NCBI GenBank assembly: GCA_002633005.1
Contig: NMRA01000150.1
Location: forward strand, 653,613-717,612
From: Phoronis australis
Lineage: Eukaryota > Phoronida > Phoronidae
Length of the DNA: 64,000 bases
Direction of reading: 5' to 3'
Shown: one piece after another, positions 37,501 through 41,820 of the stretch
Layout of the letters: each line of letters begins with the position of its first letter
Position numbering within the stretch: position 1 is the stretch's first letter
Made by a program: the position numbers and the translations under genes
Notes under the pieces: generated by a model
What the model was told of the DNA's origin: nothing
Databases searched by the model: none
Seen by the model: the letters and a program-made list of their open reading frames with translations, nothing else

Positions 37501-39663
37501 AGAACAGGGCCANAACATCCTGCAAACAAATCAGGTACTACAGCCATGGTCACAAAAATAAAAAATCATCAGTAGGGGATGCCACAGTTTTCAGGCCCAT
37601 CCAAACTAATATGATTCATAATGATCGTTCAACCTGTATGGTGCATAAAGAGGAAGATCTTGTCAAAAAAGGAACTAAAAATAACAAAATAACACCAATA
37701 GGTGGCGCAGAATACGTCCAATCCATCCACAAATGGAAAGCCATATTGTCTCCTTAGTAGAAACCCGTTTGCCATATTTCACAAAATCAAAATGAACTCC
37801 AACGCTACAGAGGCAAATATAGAAAAAGAACATTACTACTATGGGGCAAACCTGTTTTCAGATTGGTCTGAAACTCGTTATCGTCTGTCACCACCTCCAA
37901 TGGAACACATGTGCCACATTTCATAAAGATCCACCAAAGTGTTAAGTGCCATGGCCGCAAAAAACACAAAATTGCCCCTTGGGGGCCCCAGAGTAATCAA
38001 AGCTGTCTGAAAACGCCAGCGTCAGGTATTCTAATCAAATTCACATCAGACAATTTTTATCACGATCTCTTGAGCAGTTTAGCAGATAGAGAGGCAGACG
38101 TCTTGCTTAAAATGACCACCAGGTGACGCATAATACTTCAAATCCGAAAATGAGAAAGCGTCATCTTCTCCTTAATAGAAACCTATTTTATAAATTTCAT
38201 GAAAATATATCAAGGAATTATAAAAATACAGAGGCAAATGTAAAAATAAAAATTTCCACTTGAGGAAAGTCTGATCAACCTGAAACTTGTCGCCATCTGT
38301 CGTTACCTTCATAGGAACACATAGTACTAAATCTCATTAAGAACCTGCAAGGCATTTAGGATATATGTCAGTGGATACTGGATGCCCAGACAGAGATGAT
38401 GGCAATATGCACCCACAACTTGGGCGCATGTAATGCATACCAATCAATAAACTATAACCCGATCGGGGGTTACAGATGCCGAGATTGTACAACAGCAGGA
38501 GATATGGGCAACAAAGTGCCTCATAGAGCGAGGATGGCAATATGGAGATGCAGCAAAAACTCGTATCAGGGGAAAAGATCGAAGAGTGTGTAACCAGCAC
38601 GAACTTGGTTGCATCTCCAAATTTACTTTGCGTACGATACTGGAAGGAGGGCCAGAGACTATACCGGTGCCTACCCTCTGACGTCACCACAGAAACAGAA
38701 AATAAACTATAAAAAATGCAATGGACATCCCTAAAAACAAAAAATGGGAATTTCAACATGGAATGACTGCCAATTAAGAACACAACATGACCGACAATTA
38801 AAATTTTATTTGCTTAACTTTTTTCCACAAAAGAAACACAAAATAAATGCTGTAAGATTTTTAAAGATCTGTATCATAGATAGTGTCAGATCATGACAAT
38901 GACAAATCGTTGGCATTCATAGCAATGTCAGGAGCCTTTGAAAAATGAAAATAGACCAATTTTGGTAAATTGTTTTTGTCCAAAATTGGTGTGATTTTAA
39001 CGCATGTGAAGTGTATGTTGGGATTGCTAGTTTAGGACAGACAGTGCCCCATCTGACCTTAAGGACAGACGGTGCCCTGTCTGACCACAAGGACAGATAC
39101 TGCACTGTCTGACCTTAAAGACAGACGGTGCCCTGTCTGACCTTAAGGAGAGACACTGCATTGTCTGACCTCAAGTCTTTTTGCAGACAACACAAGCTAT
39201 GGTACAAGACAAAGTAATACGGCAAATTGCCCTTTTCCCAGTCTACTTTTAAATTATGATGAAAGAATAGCTTAGCAAACTAGCTAACCTTCCAGCATAT
39301 TCTCTAAAATTGTCGGTCACGAGAGAAAACTACTTTGACGATAATTTGGCTTCTGCACTGCCGTCATAATGCAGAATTTCAACATTTACTGGCCAACTGT
39401 CTTGTTTCTGTTTGACATTCACAAGCACTGCTCATTTTGAGAAACCTTAAACATTTAATTGTAGTTCCAAAAGTAGACTCATGGACCAAAATTAGAATTT
39501 CTTTCTAAAACAGCCCAAGAGCCTATACCAAAAGGGACCTGACTGAGGAAATTTCTGCCACTAATCACTATTTACATGAACACATACCCCAATACAAATG
39601 AAAGGACGTAGAAAATCAAATAAAATCCGCCAAGTGGTCCAAAGGTTCCAAAGAACAGGGCCA
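1292..39663 (-). CDS. SNX13: Sorting nexin 13 (PXA-RGS-PX-nexin C), whole gene, 5' incomplete
   Basis: Split coding region read on the minus strand. In order the exons give an N-terminal membrane helix, a PXA domain, an RGS-like domain, a PX domain with its following helical stretch, and a nexin C-terminal domain, which is the SNX13 architecture. Junction phases agree between neighbouring exons from 32837 down to 12572 and from 9597 down to 5953. Known role of the family: endoplasmic-reticulum/endosome-anchored sorting nexin that binds phosphoinositide through PX, contacts G-alpha-s through RGS, and affects endolysosomal sterol and lipid traffic. Missing here: the start codon (lost at the N at 39664), the exon(s) between the membrane helix and PXA, and probably one exon before PX. 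Oddities: a non-GT donor at 5951-5952, a 2-base insertion near 4711-4714, a duplicated first exon, and introns packed with minisatellites and transposons. SNX14 and SNX25 share the layout, but the exon-by-exon match is best with SNX13. Confidence 0.93.
1553..2357. repeat. Degenerate ~30-33-bp minisatellite in the last SNX13 intron
   Basis: About 25 diverged copies of a unit like GGTAATAATAGCGATCCTAA followed by TGGTAACGATGGG. It starts about 10 bases upstream of the acceptor of the terminal exon. Units vary in length, so this is an old array. Confidence 0.85.
2699..3095. repeat. 30-bp minisatellite, ~13 copies
   Basis: Unit GACAACTAACACTTAGTGCA + GATAGTTATC, nearly identical between copies, with a sub-family carrying TTCGTGC. 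Lies mid-intron, not next to an exon. Confidence 0.9.
3100..4530. other. Intron sequence, nothing recognised
   Basis: AT-rich intron of SNX13 between exons 4545-4728 and 1292-1545. Only short open frames without recognisable similarity; a small patch near 4360-4400 repeats ATGGACA/ATATGGAT. Confidence 0.5.
4545..4728 (-). CDS. SNX13: SNX13 exon, nexin C domain, with a 2-base insertion
   Basis: Acceptor CTGCAG, donor G|GTACCTG. The exon opens in the phase left by exon 5953-6173 as R-K-I-I-D-H, the expected residues, but then two extra bases (AT within 4711-4714) throw the frame out, giving a TGA shortly after. The rest of the exon is intact in the shifted frame: VEWMTTAEQVAEYV, then GGVLAEP and KMRTQIACKAKM, clear nexin C sequence, and its end phase fits the terminal exon. 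Either a sequencing/assembly error, a defective allele, or use of an alternative acceptor CATAG ten bases downstream, which would restore the frame at the cost of two residues. Confidence 0.88.
4868..5095. repeat. ~23-bp minisatellite (CAACCAACAGGAGTCT units)
   Basis: Around ten imperfect copies of a unit containing CAACCAACAGGAGTCTCTAC with length variants, in the SNX13 intron upstream of exon 4545-4728. Confidence 0.8.
5712..5960. repeat. 60-bp minisatellite overlapping a SNX13 splice donor
   Basis: Exact 60-base period: the motif TCCTATCATTACCTGTTGAT begins at 5761, 5821, 5881 and, with one change, 5941, and a partial unit lies before 5761. On the minus strand each unit carries ATCAACAG|GTAATG, the exon end plus a donor. 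The exon-proximal copy alone reads ATCAACAG|ATAATG. The array therefore provides three decoy GT donors after a non-GT true junction. Confidence 0.92.
5953..6173 (-). CDS. SNX13: SNX13 exon, linker and start of nexin C domain
   Basis: Acceptor TTGTTCAG at 6174-6181; 221 bases ending in phase 2. After an acidic linker (DSEDEDNIPLR) it encodes IMLLMMDEVFELKHKNQWL and RQIIRATLGDRINR, the first helices of the nexin C domain. The donor position reads AT rather than GT, and reading on gives AAC AGA TAA, an immediate stop. Confidence 0.94.
6235..7450 (-). repeat. Interspersed internally repetitive element, copy 1
   Basis: One of several related copies in this window. Minus-strand order: a head with ATCATCTCTGTCTGGACGTC, then repeats of ~180-200 bp containing a CCCCCTxGTGGCAATTTT-like core, GTTTGCCTCTGT-like and TTTCATGAAATTTGGCAT-like boxes. 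No long open frame and no obvious TIR or poly-A tail, so class unknown. Sense-oriented with respect to SNX13. Confidence 0.7.
7652..7798 (-). CDS. SNX13: SNX13 exon, PX to nexin C linker
   Basis: Acceptor TTTTTAG, donor GTAAGT; 49 codons in phase 0. Starts MDTIVNHLRNMGNAVKSVPD, closely matching the SNX13-specific stretch after PX, then MMEGVFKLSGG and KAGYMVDGFGKLFN. Confidence 0.95.
8192..8402. repeat. 49-bp minisatellite containing a SNX13 splice donor
   Basis: About 4.5 units containing CCACCTTTCTAGGCATCTTA, at about 8251, 8301, 8350 and 8400. On the minus strand each unit reads ATGCCTAGAAAG|GTGGGTACTC, a copy of the exon end ATGGCTAGAAAG|GTGCGTACTC plus intron. Read-through of the true donor meets TAG after 13 codons. 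Confidence 0.9.
8403..8618 (-). CDS. SNX13: SNX13 exon, second half of PX domain
   Basis: Acceptor TTTCCAG, donor GTGCGT; exactly 72 codons, phase 0. Contains LTLPGKRTFNNMNQEFLEKK, i.e. the PX LPGK motif and the helix that follows, then RQALNDYLQTLLSP and EKSDMARK. Start and end phases match both neighbours. Confidence 0.96.
8892..9461. repeat. ~37-bp minisatellite starting at a SNX13 splice donor
   Basis: Some 14 diverged units of GTGAACCAATACTTACCTCA + TGACTACCGTATGCCTG. On the minus strand each has AGGTAAGTATTGGTTCACC, matching the true junction AAAAG|GTAAATATTGGTTCACC at 9462. The repeats carry a better donor (GTAAGT) than the exon itself (GTAAAT). Read-through gives TAG within 13 codons. 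Confidence 0.9.
9462..9597 (-). CDS. SNX13: SNX13 exon, first half of PX domain
   Basis: Acceptor GTCCTCAG, donor GTAAAT. Reads WEIVYAITVVKKSSDGKEEL then WDTFRRYSDFHDLHLTLKEK; the RRYSDFHDLH box is the PX signature that contacts the phosphoinositide headgroup. It opens in phase 2, so the previous exon must end in phase 2, which exon 12572-12716 does not: one exon between them is unplaced. Confidence 0.95.
9966..10083. repeat. 56-bp tandem duplication
   Basis: GAGACTGTCACAGGATGAGT... through AATAAGTGAACTT occurs twice in a row with one or two differences. Intronic. Confidence 0.85.
10373..10407 (-). CDS. Possible 35-nt SNX13 microexon (tentative)
   Basis: ATTCCAG acceptor and GCA|GTAAGT donor enclose 35 bases that would continue the phase left by exon 12572-12716 and encode DSLLSKSEGSHA, ending in phase 0. 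The linker between RGS and PX in SNX13 is Ser-rich, so this is plausible, but it does not by itself supply the phase-2 end needed by the PX exon. No homology proof. Confidence 0.25.
10496..11930. mobile_element. TA-flanked DNA transposon with short TIRs, non-autonomous
   Basis: Left end TACCGTATTCGCCGTAATAA and right end, reverse-complemented, TACCATATTCGCCGTAATAA form inverted termini followed by CCGCCC/CTGCCC; TA on both sides fits a Tc1/mariner-pogo type target. The 1.43-kb interior has no open frame over ~65 codons and no recognisable transposase. The GC-richer, CpG-containing interior differs from the surrounding AT-rich intron. Confidence 0.75.
12572..12716 (-). CDS. SNX13: SNX13 exon, end of RGS domain and linker
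   Basis: Acceptor TGTTTACAG. Encodes ACDILQEEKFYQAFKKSQLY, then IKLLAELDLLREPG, the last helix of the RGS domain (FY..F..S..Y..LLAELD is SNX13-like), then an acidic, Gly/Asn-rich linker. Donor taken as AATG|GTACGG; a second possibility is ACG|GTAAAG seven bases on, so the 3' edge is uncertain. Confidence 0.9.
12780..13430. other. Intron sequence, nothing firm recognised
   Basis: AT-rich SNX13 intron. A ~40-bp near-duplicate (ATGACTAAGAGCAGTGTTCA at about 13116 and 13155) and a duplicated CAGAGATAAAG patch near 12870-12920 are the only structure. Confidence 0.45.
13560..13788. repeat. Left part of the 36-bp minisatellite split by a transposon
   Basis: Units of CATATGAGGTAGTCAGTATA + CACAATGTAAACCTA, identical in family to 19633-20006. 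It ends at ATATGAG, directly followed by the TIR of the inserted element; the array resumes at 19633 with the same ATATGAG. Confidence 0.9.
15430..15760 (+). repeat. Dispersed repeat shared with 61660-61935
   Basis: CGGAGACCCTAACAACAATT... through CCTGGTCAGGG, TAAACCATACACTGAT, GTCGGTTGCCATGGTT and a G/C-rich tail ending in CGCTTACTAAGG recurs at 61660-61935 in the same order and orientation at roughly 75-80% similarity by eye. Class unknown. Confidence 0.7.
16006..16299 (+). other. Open frame of 97 codons inside the TIR element, unrecognised
   Basis: Starts MKTIEGNYQHLQTRILKYGE and continues without repeats, with a composition like real protein (mixed charged and aromatic residues, LVAKLPTF, RSNYSTYIRFF). 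It lies antisense to SNX13 within the 5.84-kb element, so it may be a remnant of an element-encoded protein. No domain recognised. Confidence 0.3.
16715..19399. repeat. Tandem dimer of a ~450-bp unit, second copy split by an insertion
   Basis: Unit = part A (AATGTTTTCGCCAACTGAAG... to CAGAACTGCGGT) + part B (ATGAGAGTGTTTTCAC... to CGTGACTGC). Copy 1 is intact at 16715-17164. Copy 2 has A at 17165-17384 and B at 19167-19399; between them sits a TA-flanked element. B includes two near-palindromic patches with ATTTGATATGCAAATGAGG. No coding content. Confidence 0.88.
17385..19166. mobile_element. Nested TA-flanked TIR element, 1.78 kb
   Basis: Ends are TAGACCCTATTCACGCCGAC and, reverse-complemented, GACTATTCACGCGGCAGAC, followed by a second matching block (CCAAAACGAGGCTCGCTACG versus CCAAAGCGAGGCTCACTGCG). 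It interrupts the A/B boundary of the 450-bp unit, whose intact copy shows the empty site, with TA on both sides. Interior holds GC-rich hAT-like debris (ATCCTGGATCCGCCCCTG near 17978) and an AT-rich tract; no transposase seen. Confidence 0.8.
19633..20005. repeat. 36-bp minisatellite starting at a SNX13 splice donor
   Basis: About ten units of CATATGAGGTAGTCAGTATA + CACAATGTAAACCTA. On the minus strand the true donor AGG|GTAGGTCTTGTGTATACTGA is itself a diverged unit (units read TGTAGGTTTACATTGTGTAT + ACTGACTACC). The array continues at 13560-13788 beyond the inserted element. Confidence 0.9.
20006..20110 (-). CDS. SNX13: SNX13 exon, RGS domain
   Basis: Acceptor ACATACAG, donor AGG|GTAGGT; 35 codons, phase 0. 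Encodes ANPRIRLDEHLIKATYLRIK, then TGAPSEDVFDEVQAR, matching the SNX13 RGS middle segment (E.FD..Q..V). Confidence 0.93.
20200..21870. other. Long intron segment, little structure
   Basis: SNX13 intron. About 20990-21180 has a short stretch resembling the interspersed element (ACCACTAGGAGGTGCTGCAG, TTTCATTGAAATCC), minus orientation, too diverged to call firmly. Otherwise nothing recognised. Confidence 0.4.
21873..22296. repeat. 28-bp minisatellite, ~15 copies
   Basis: Unit CACGGGAGACTGTGTCTCGG + ACGAGTTA, with CACACGGG/TACACGGG variants. CpG-rich compared with its surroundings. Open frames of 70-151 codons run through it in all three plus-strand frames only because the unit lacks stops; they are antisense to SNX13 and not genes. 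Confidence 0.95.
22413..22432. repeat. (TA)n microsatellite
   Basis: Ten TA repeats. Confidence 0.95.
22440..23460. other. Intron sequence, nothing recognised
   Basis: SNX13 intron between exons 23630-23770 and 20006-20110. No domain, TIR or tandem structure noticed. Confidence 0.4.
23630..23770 (-). CDS. SNX13: SNX13 exon, RGS domain
   Basis: Acceptor CCTTGTAG, donor GAAAAG|GTAGGT; 47 codons, phase 0. Encodes GYRVTAEQQLQALELQKLRE, then EPLRAAAMNIFDQYLSEK; EGYRVTA and I.DQYLSEK are SNX13 RGS hallmarks. Confidence 0.95.
23785..23965. repeat. ~36-bp minisatellite next to an acceptor
   Basis: Five units containing AAACAGTGGGTGAAGGGAGA + CAACTCTCAGTC. The array comes to within ~15 bases of the acceptor of exon 23630-23770, a rare case at a 3' splice site here; it does not contain the AG itself. 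Confidence 0.85.
24260..24315 (-). CDS. SNX13: SNX13 exon, RGS domain (56 nt)
   Basis: Acceptor CATTTTAG, donor GAG|GTAAGT. Encodes EFLSGTGGVAYLSFYLTCE, matching the TGG.A.L.F..T.EG region of the RGS domain. Phases fit both neighbours. Confidence 0.92.
24440..24705. repeat. ~55-bp minisatellite, ~5 copies
   Basis: Units of GGTCATAATTCTACCCAAAC + CAGTCAAAGCAGGTGAGACAGG + AACTGGCA. Mid-intron. Confidence 0.85.
24780..25084. repeat. 41-bp minisatellite containing a SNX13 splice donor
   Basis: TTACCAATGAAGTAGGCCAA begins at 24876, 24917, 24958, 24999, 25040 and 25081, an exact 41-base period, with two more diverged units before 24876. Each unit carries, on the minus strand, the last ~30 bases of exon 25085-25166 plus CATTG|GTAAGTC. 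Units furthest from the exon are the most diverged. Confidence 0.95.
25085..25166 (-). CDS. SNX13: SNX13 exon, start of RGS domain
   Basis: Acceptor GTTACAG, donor ATTG|GTAAGT; 82 bases, ending in phase 1. Encodes FISPGQKLYSLPFDVIMNNN, then IALAYFI, matching the SNX13 P.D.I...ALQFF segment. The 3' half has been copied downstream into the 41-bp array; reading through the donor meets TGA within five codons. Confidence 0.93.
25526..25635 (-). CDS. SNX13: SNX13 exon, PXA to RGS linker
   Basis: Acceptor ATTCCAG, donor GGG|GTACGT. Encodes DAVIKMQLSSLLFVRALCDD, then RIQRLQHGLDEE; SLLFV...CD.RIQRLQ is diagnostic of SNX13. Confidence 0.95.
25688..26020. repeat. ~56-bp minisatellite, 6 copies
   Basis: Units contain GGTAGTCTCCCTCGGTTAAG + CAGTTGATCGTATACATGAT + CACAAACAGA, nearly identical. 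Starts ~50 bases upstream of the acceptor of exon 25526-25635. Confidence 0.92.
26170..27335 (-). repeat. Interspersed internally repetitive element, copy 2
   Basis: Same family as 6235-7450: AAATTTCATGAATATCCACA, AGAGGGCACA, CTAGGGGGTCTC and CTTGGTAGA blocks recur about every 180-200 bases. Sense orientation relative to SNX13. Confidence 0.65.
27487..27628 (-). CDS. SNX13: SNX13 exon, PXA to RGS linker
   Basis: Acceptor CCCTTGATTAG, donor ATG|GTATAG. Encodes CKDESFTNESFMTAVKISDS, then IEELQAVRDKIDQDVTRQRA; ESFM..VK.SD.I.EL.AVRDK matches SNX13. Predicted helical/coiled. Confidence 0.93.
27900..28620. other. Intron sequence, nothing recognised
   Basis: SNX13 intron between exons 28841-28924 and 27487-27628; AT-rich, no tandem or inverted structure noticed. 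Confidence 0.4.
28645..28892. repeat. 62-bp minisatellite made of exon end plus splice donor
   Basis: TTGAACTTACCAGCCAAACA begins at 28645, 28707, 28769 and 28831, an exact 62-base period, almost identical. Each unit contains the last ~52 bases of exon 28841-28924, the donor CTG|GTAAGT and six more intron bases. The nearest unit to the exon is part of the true exon. Three complete decoy exon-end/donor copies follow it. Confidence 0.97.
28841..28924 (-). CDS. SNX13: SNX13 exon, PXA domain end
   Basis: Acceptor TTTTCAG, donor CTG|GTAAGT; 28 codons, phase 0. Encodes EVLVQGVMIPMVNLLSDPDY, then INQYIVWL; the LSDPDYINQY motif is characteristic of SNX13-type PXA domains. Reading through the donor hits TGA within six codons. 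Confidence 0.96.
29400..29612. repeat. ~20-22-bp degenerate minisatellite
   Basis: Around ten units of CTAGTAGACCTAACAACTT with length variation. Confidence 0.8.
29697..29785 (-). CDS. SNX13: SNX13 exon, PXA domain
   Basis: Acceptor TTTTTCAG, donor AGA|GTAAGT; 89 bases. With the preceding base it encodes QYLQDISDVLLYLLLPPGDF, then HNKPFRYICR; the LLYLLLPPGDF motif is a hallmark of the PXA domain. Confidence 0.96.
30190..30286. repeat. ~41-bp short minisatellite starting at a SNX13 splice donor
   Basis: On the minus strand the donor GTATGTCAGAATTTATTTGT is followed by two more units opening GTATGTCATAATTTATTTGT and GTATGTGATAATTTATTTAT. Three diverged copies, each with its own GTATGT. Confidence 0.75.
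30287..30394 (-). CDS. SNX13: SNX13 exon, PXA domain
   Basis: Acceptor CTTTCAG, donor ATTC|GTATGT. Encodes ETKPVTDLDCIFFDLESEME, then KTLCRDQICVDSEKE; FF..E.EMEK..CRD..C matches SNX13. Confidence 0.94.
30480..31615. other. Intron sequence, nothing firm recognised
   Basis: SNX13 intron; short GC-richer patch at 30530-30720 and around 31400-31600 that may be old transposon debris, not classifiable by eye. Confidence 0.35.
31618..31785. repeat. 42-bp minisatellite, 4 copies
   Basis: Units of GAGCACCAGCTTTTACATTA + TGAGGTCATGACTAGTACTTCT. Lies ~60 bases into the intron after exon 31848-31963, without including the donor. Confidence 0.92.
31848..31963 (-). CDS. SNX13: SNX13 exon, PXA domain
   Basis: Acceptor AATTGCAG, donor GATG|GTAAGG. 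Encodes RAKTVDWVPYFTTRLVDDFA, then SHLRLFRRAQDR; VDW.PYFTTR.VDDF..HLR.FR.AQ is conserved in SNX13 PXA. Confidence 0.97.
32170..32625. repeat. 64-bp minisatellite abutting a SNX13 splice donor
   Basis: Units contain ACAACATAACAATGTCATGT + CTACACACCAGGAGTCACTA + AGTACCAAGTACTGACTAGATGTC. Diverged units continue to the exon, so that homology starts two or three bases after the donor AG|GTAGTTGTTATG at 32626. Central units are nearly identical, exon-side units diverged. Confidence 0.88.
32626..32837 (-). CDS. SNX13: SNX13 exon, start of PXA domain
   Basis: Acceptor TGTTACAG, donor GAGAG|GTAGTT; 212 bases, ending in phase 2. Encodes IVREMKQFKADYKIDKRLTG, then SSIIDEALQEVLECTFRDYI and VWYKKISDSEEFKYDLRQ; RLTG...IDE.L..V...FRDY...WY..LSD is the PXA opening. 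Begins in phase 0, whereas the membrane-helix exon ends in phase 2, so at least one exon between them is unplaced. Confidence 0.96.
32900..34780. other. Intron where a missing SNX13 exon should lie; nothing confirmed
   Basis: The stretch from 32838 to 37436 should hold the exon(s) joining membrane helix and PXA. I did not find a convincing one. A weak inverted-repeat-like pair of CCATAGTTTG/CCTGGAGAA boxes near 34020-34120 and 34430-34460 suggests an old insertion around 34121-34425. Confidence 0.3.
34790..36270 (-). repeat. Interspersed internally repetitive element, copy 3
   Basis: Same family as 6235-7450 and the longest SNX13 copy. On the plus strand it shows CACTAGAGGGCACAACAGCA, GCCAAATTTCATGAAA, TTGCCCCTTGGGGGCC and ends with CCAGACAGAGATGATGGCAA, the reverse of the element head. 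Sense orientation relative to SNX13. Its distal part is duplicated at 37514-38410 with the larger block. Confidence 0.75.
36880..37012. repeat. ~27-bp minisatellite (GACAGACAGTGCCCTGTCTG units)
   Basis: Five units, each with an internal inverted repeat (CAGACxGTGCCCTGTCTG); present again at 39037-39170 in copy 2 of the block. Confidence 0.9.
37437..37512 (-). CDS. SNX13: SNX13 membrane-helix exon, duplicate copy 1 (partial)
   Basis: 76 bases up to the N at 37513, donor GG|GTATGT. Encodes LALFFGTFGPLGGFYLIFYV, then LSFVLG, a hydrophobic helix matching the N-terminal anchor of SNX13. Same as 39588-39663; only one can be the exon of a given allele. Confidence 0.85.
37513..37513. other. Single-N assembly join
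   Basis: Lone N exactly at the boundary between the two copies of the 2.15-kb block. Confidence 0.95.
37514..39663. repeat. Duplicated 2.15-kb block, copy 2
   Basis: Near-identical to 35338-37512, ends at the N at 39664. Differences are scattered substitutions and small indels (for example one GACTAAC-type deletion near 38025), the pattern expected of two alleles. Confidence 0.97.
39588..39663 (-). CDS. SNX13: SNX13 membrane-helix exon, duplicate copy 2 (partial)
   Basis: Same 76 coding bases as 37437-37512: hydrophobic LALFFGTFGPLGGFYLIFYV followed by LSFVLG, donor GG|GTATGT. Truncated by the N at 39664, so the first ~15 residues and start codon are not assembled. The sequence after the N shows no continuation of the frame. 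Confidence 0.88.
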
Positions 39664-39664
39664 N
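39664..39664. other. Single-N assembly join
   Basis: Lone N at the outer end of copy 2, inside SNX13 coding sequence. Confidence 0.95.
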
Positions 39665-41562
39665 TCTTCAATCAACTGCTGTTCTTTCACGAGCTTGCGT
39701 ACACGTCACAACAAATTATTGGAACTGGTTTCACTTCATTATAATTTTTTAGAATTCCGATACCGAAAAACCGAATTTCAGAACAAATTTTGCTTCTCCG
39801 AAGTTGTCGCGAAAATTTAGGAAATGGCGCGTGCGGGTGACACTAGCGTATTGTTTTCGAAACGATGACATACTTTTCATTGTTAGAAAAGGCGGAGAGT
39901 TACGCAAGAAAATAACATTTATTGCATTGTTTTTAACTTAAACGGCTGTAACGGGCAAGGTGAGCATCGGTTGATTCCCAGATTTTGTATGCACCCCGTC
40001 CGGTCTTTAGCTTTACATGATGATACAAGTTTCACGGCGAGGTGACGGGCAGAACTACCCTAGCTGTGTGCAATTTCGGTGTCTACGGAAGAAATACATG
40101 CAGTGGTACCTAGCTGTATTTTGACGGCAGTCTTCATCATACAGCTAGCTGGCTGGTAGGCAATGACCATCGCCTCTGTTGGCCCGAACCAGAGGCGATG
40201 CAGCTCCTATAGGTGCTCCATACGCCGGAAGCTTTTTCGGCGAATTATTTCTTGCACTGGCTAAAGCATGAAAGTCACGTTGTTATAAATACCTTTTGCA
40301 TATAGAGGGACACCTTAGGAGGTTGGCGGTGTGTTTAATTCCTTCCAACTCGAACAAATACTTCCGTTATCTAACTTTTTGTTCGAGCAGTCACTCGTTC
40401 AGTTTCCAAAATCGTGAACTCGCCATTTTTATACTGCGCACGCTCCAATTTTTACCGCGCTCGCAAGGTGATGTGACTTCATGACCTCAATCTTTAAATA
40501 GGCCAAAGGTGATCCATTGCGGTCTTGTCAGTCAAATGTTCGTTTCCAAAGTGCCACCACTTATACTTGTCTTTAATTGGCATTACTTGAAACTGATTGT
40601 ATTTCAATGAATTATTGTTTGTATTTGATAAAAAAAAATGCTGTTGATATGACATTTAAGAGTCTTTGTGCACATATTTGACATTTTAATGTTTAACAAC
40701 ACGGCAAATGCACGGCTGGTTCCCGGCAGCACGTACGCGAAGGGCGGGAACTTCAGCTTTCAAAGTTTGCCGGTAGGACCGCAACTTCTGACCTTCGGCC
40801 TGGTTAAAAGAATCTCTTGGCGTGCGCCGAGTGAAAGTGTTGAGTTCACGATTTTAGGAACTGAAATAGGGACTGCTCGAAGAAAAAGTTTGATAACGGG
40901 GGTATTTGTTCGAGTTGAAAGAAATTAAACACATTGACAACCTCCTAAGGTGTTCCTCTATGCGCAAAAGGTATTTATAAGAACATGACTTTGATGGTTT
41001 AGTCGGTGCGTGGCATAATTCGCCGAAAAGCTTCCGGCATATGGAGCGCCTATAGGAGCTGTATCGCCTCTGGTTCGGGCCAACAGAGGCGATGGTCATT
41101 CTCATTGCCTAGCTGGCTGGCTACACTCCTACAGACACAGTGACAAGTGAATTGCGCATGACTAGTCATGTAGCTAATTCCGTAATTCCTTACCAATACT
41201 CTCATTTGATCAGTGATACTAATCAGTCACCGTGGGTTGTGCCTCTAACGCGACAATTCGTTTTGCATGTTGTATTCTCTCCACAAGACGACCTGAAGTG
41301 TTTACGTCTTCTGTCCAGATTGCGATTGAGTTTAACAGGAAGTCAATACAATAATCCGAAACGCCCCTCAAAACCATCTCTGCGAACACTAATAAAGAAC
41401 CTAAACATGGCTTTTTGACTTAGAGGAATACTAGGTTCAAGAATAAGAGACCGGAGGTAATTTTCTATGGAATTTTTGGTTAGAATTAAATTGATGACAG
41501 TCTATTTAGTGGTGATTACTGATTACATTTACGTTAGCATTGTTATTATATCGCCACAGATA
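39665..41562. promoter_or_regulatory. Intergenic region between divergent SNX13 and MON1
   Basis: Less than 2 kb (plus unknown sequence at the N) separates the two divergently transcribed coding regions, so it should hold both promoters and 5' untranslated exons. CpG is more frequent than in the introns. No TATA box or other element could be assigned. Half of it is occupied by a long inverted repeat. Confidence 0.5.
40157..41110. repeat. Long inverted repeat (foldback element), arms ~300 bp
   Basis: Arm 1 (about 40157-40440) and arm 2 (about 40810-41110) are reverse complements with scattered differences. Shared blocks include CCATCGCCTCTGTTGGCCCG, CGGAAGCTTTTCGGCGAATT-like, CCTTAGGAGGTTG and AAATCGTGAACTC. 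The outer tip of each arm is itself a hairpin: ATCGCCTCTG ... CAGAGGCGAT. Spacer ~370 bp without coding content. Probably a foldback/MITE-type transposon; could have regulatory effect by position. Confidence 0.85.
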
Positions 41563-41820
41563 ATGGCCGAGTTGTTGAAGTCGTCTAGCCCAGCGCCTGA
41601 TGAATTTATTCAAGGCCACGAGCCCGGGGCGAAAGGGGGAGGGATTTTCATTGCAACTGATTCGTATGAGGAGCTTACCAAATCTTTAGATGGCGTCGTT
41701 TTGGATGAATCGCGGCAACGAAACGATAGTAAAATTATTCAACTTTCGAGGAACGGTTCTAGCCATTCCAGTTCGAAGCCGAAGGAAAACGAAGACGAGC
41801 ACAAATCTCACCAAACGGAA
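41563..41820 (+). CDS. MON1: MON1 exon 1
   Basis: 86 codons starting [20 protein letters not shown], with [16 protein letters not shown] matching the conserved MON1 box (F...SYEDLT). Donor GAA|GTACGT, phase 0. Confidence 0.92.

Larger units (their letters stand above)
35338..37512. repeat. Duplicated 2.15-kb block, copy 1
   Basis: From AACATCCTGCAAACAAATCA to the N at 37513 this block is repeated almost base for base at 37514-39663, with a few small indels. It contains part of the interspersed element, a 27-bp minisatellite (36880-37012) and the SNX13 membrane-helix exon. Confidence 0.97.

Noticed and set aside
40668-40928. 86-codon open frame inside the long inverted repeat
   Set aside because: No similarity and it runs through the repeat arm; the opposite arm has no equivalent frame.
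41467-41562. Upstream in-frame ATG extending MON1 by 32 hydrophobic residues
   Set aside because: MON1 proteins start with a polar acidic segment and no signal or membrane segment is known; a possible acceptor just before 41563 suggests this stretch is intron or 5'UTR.
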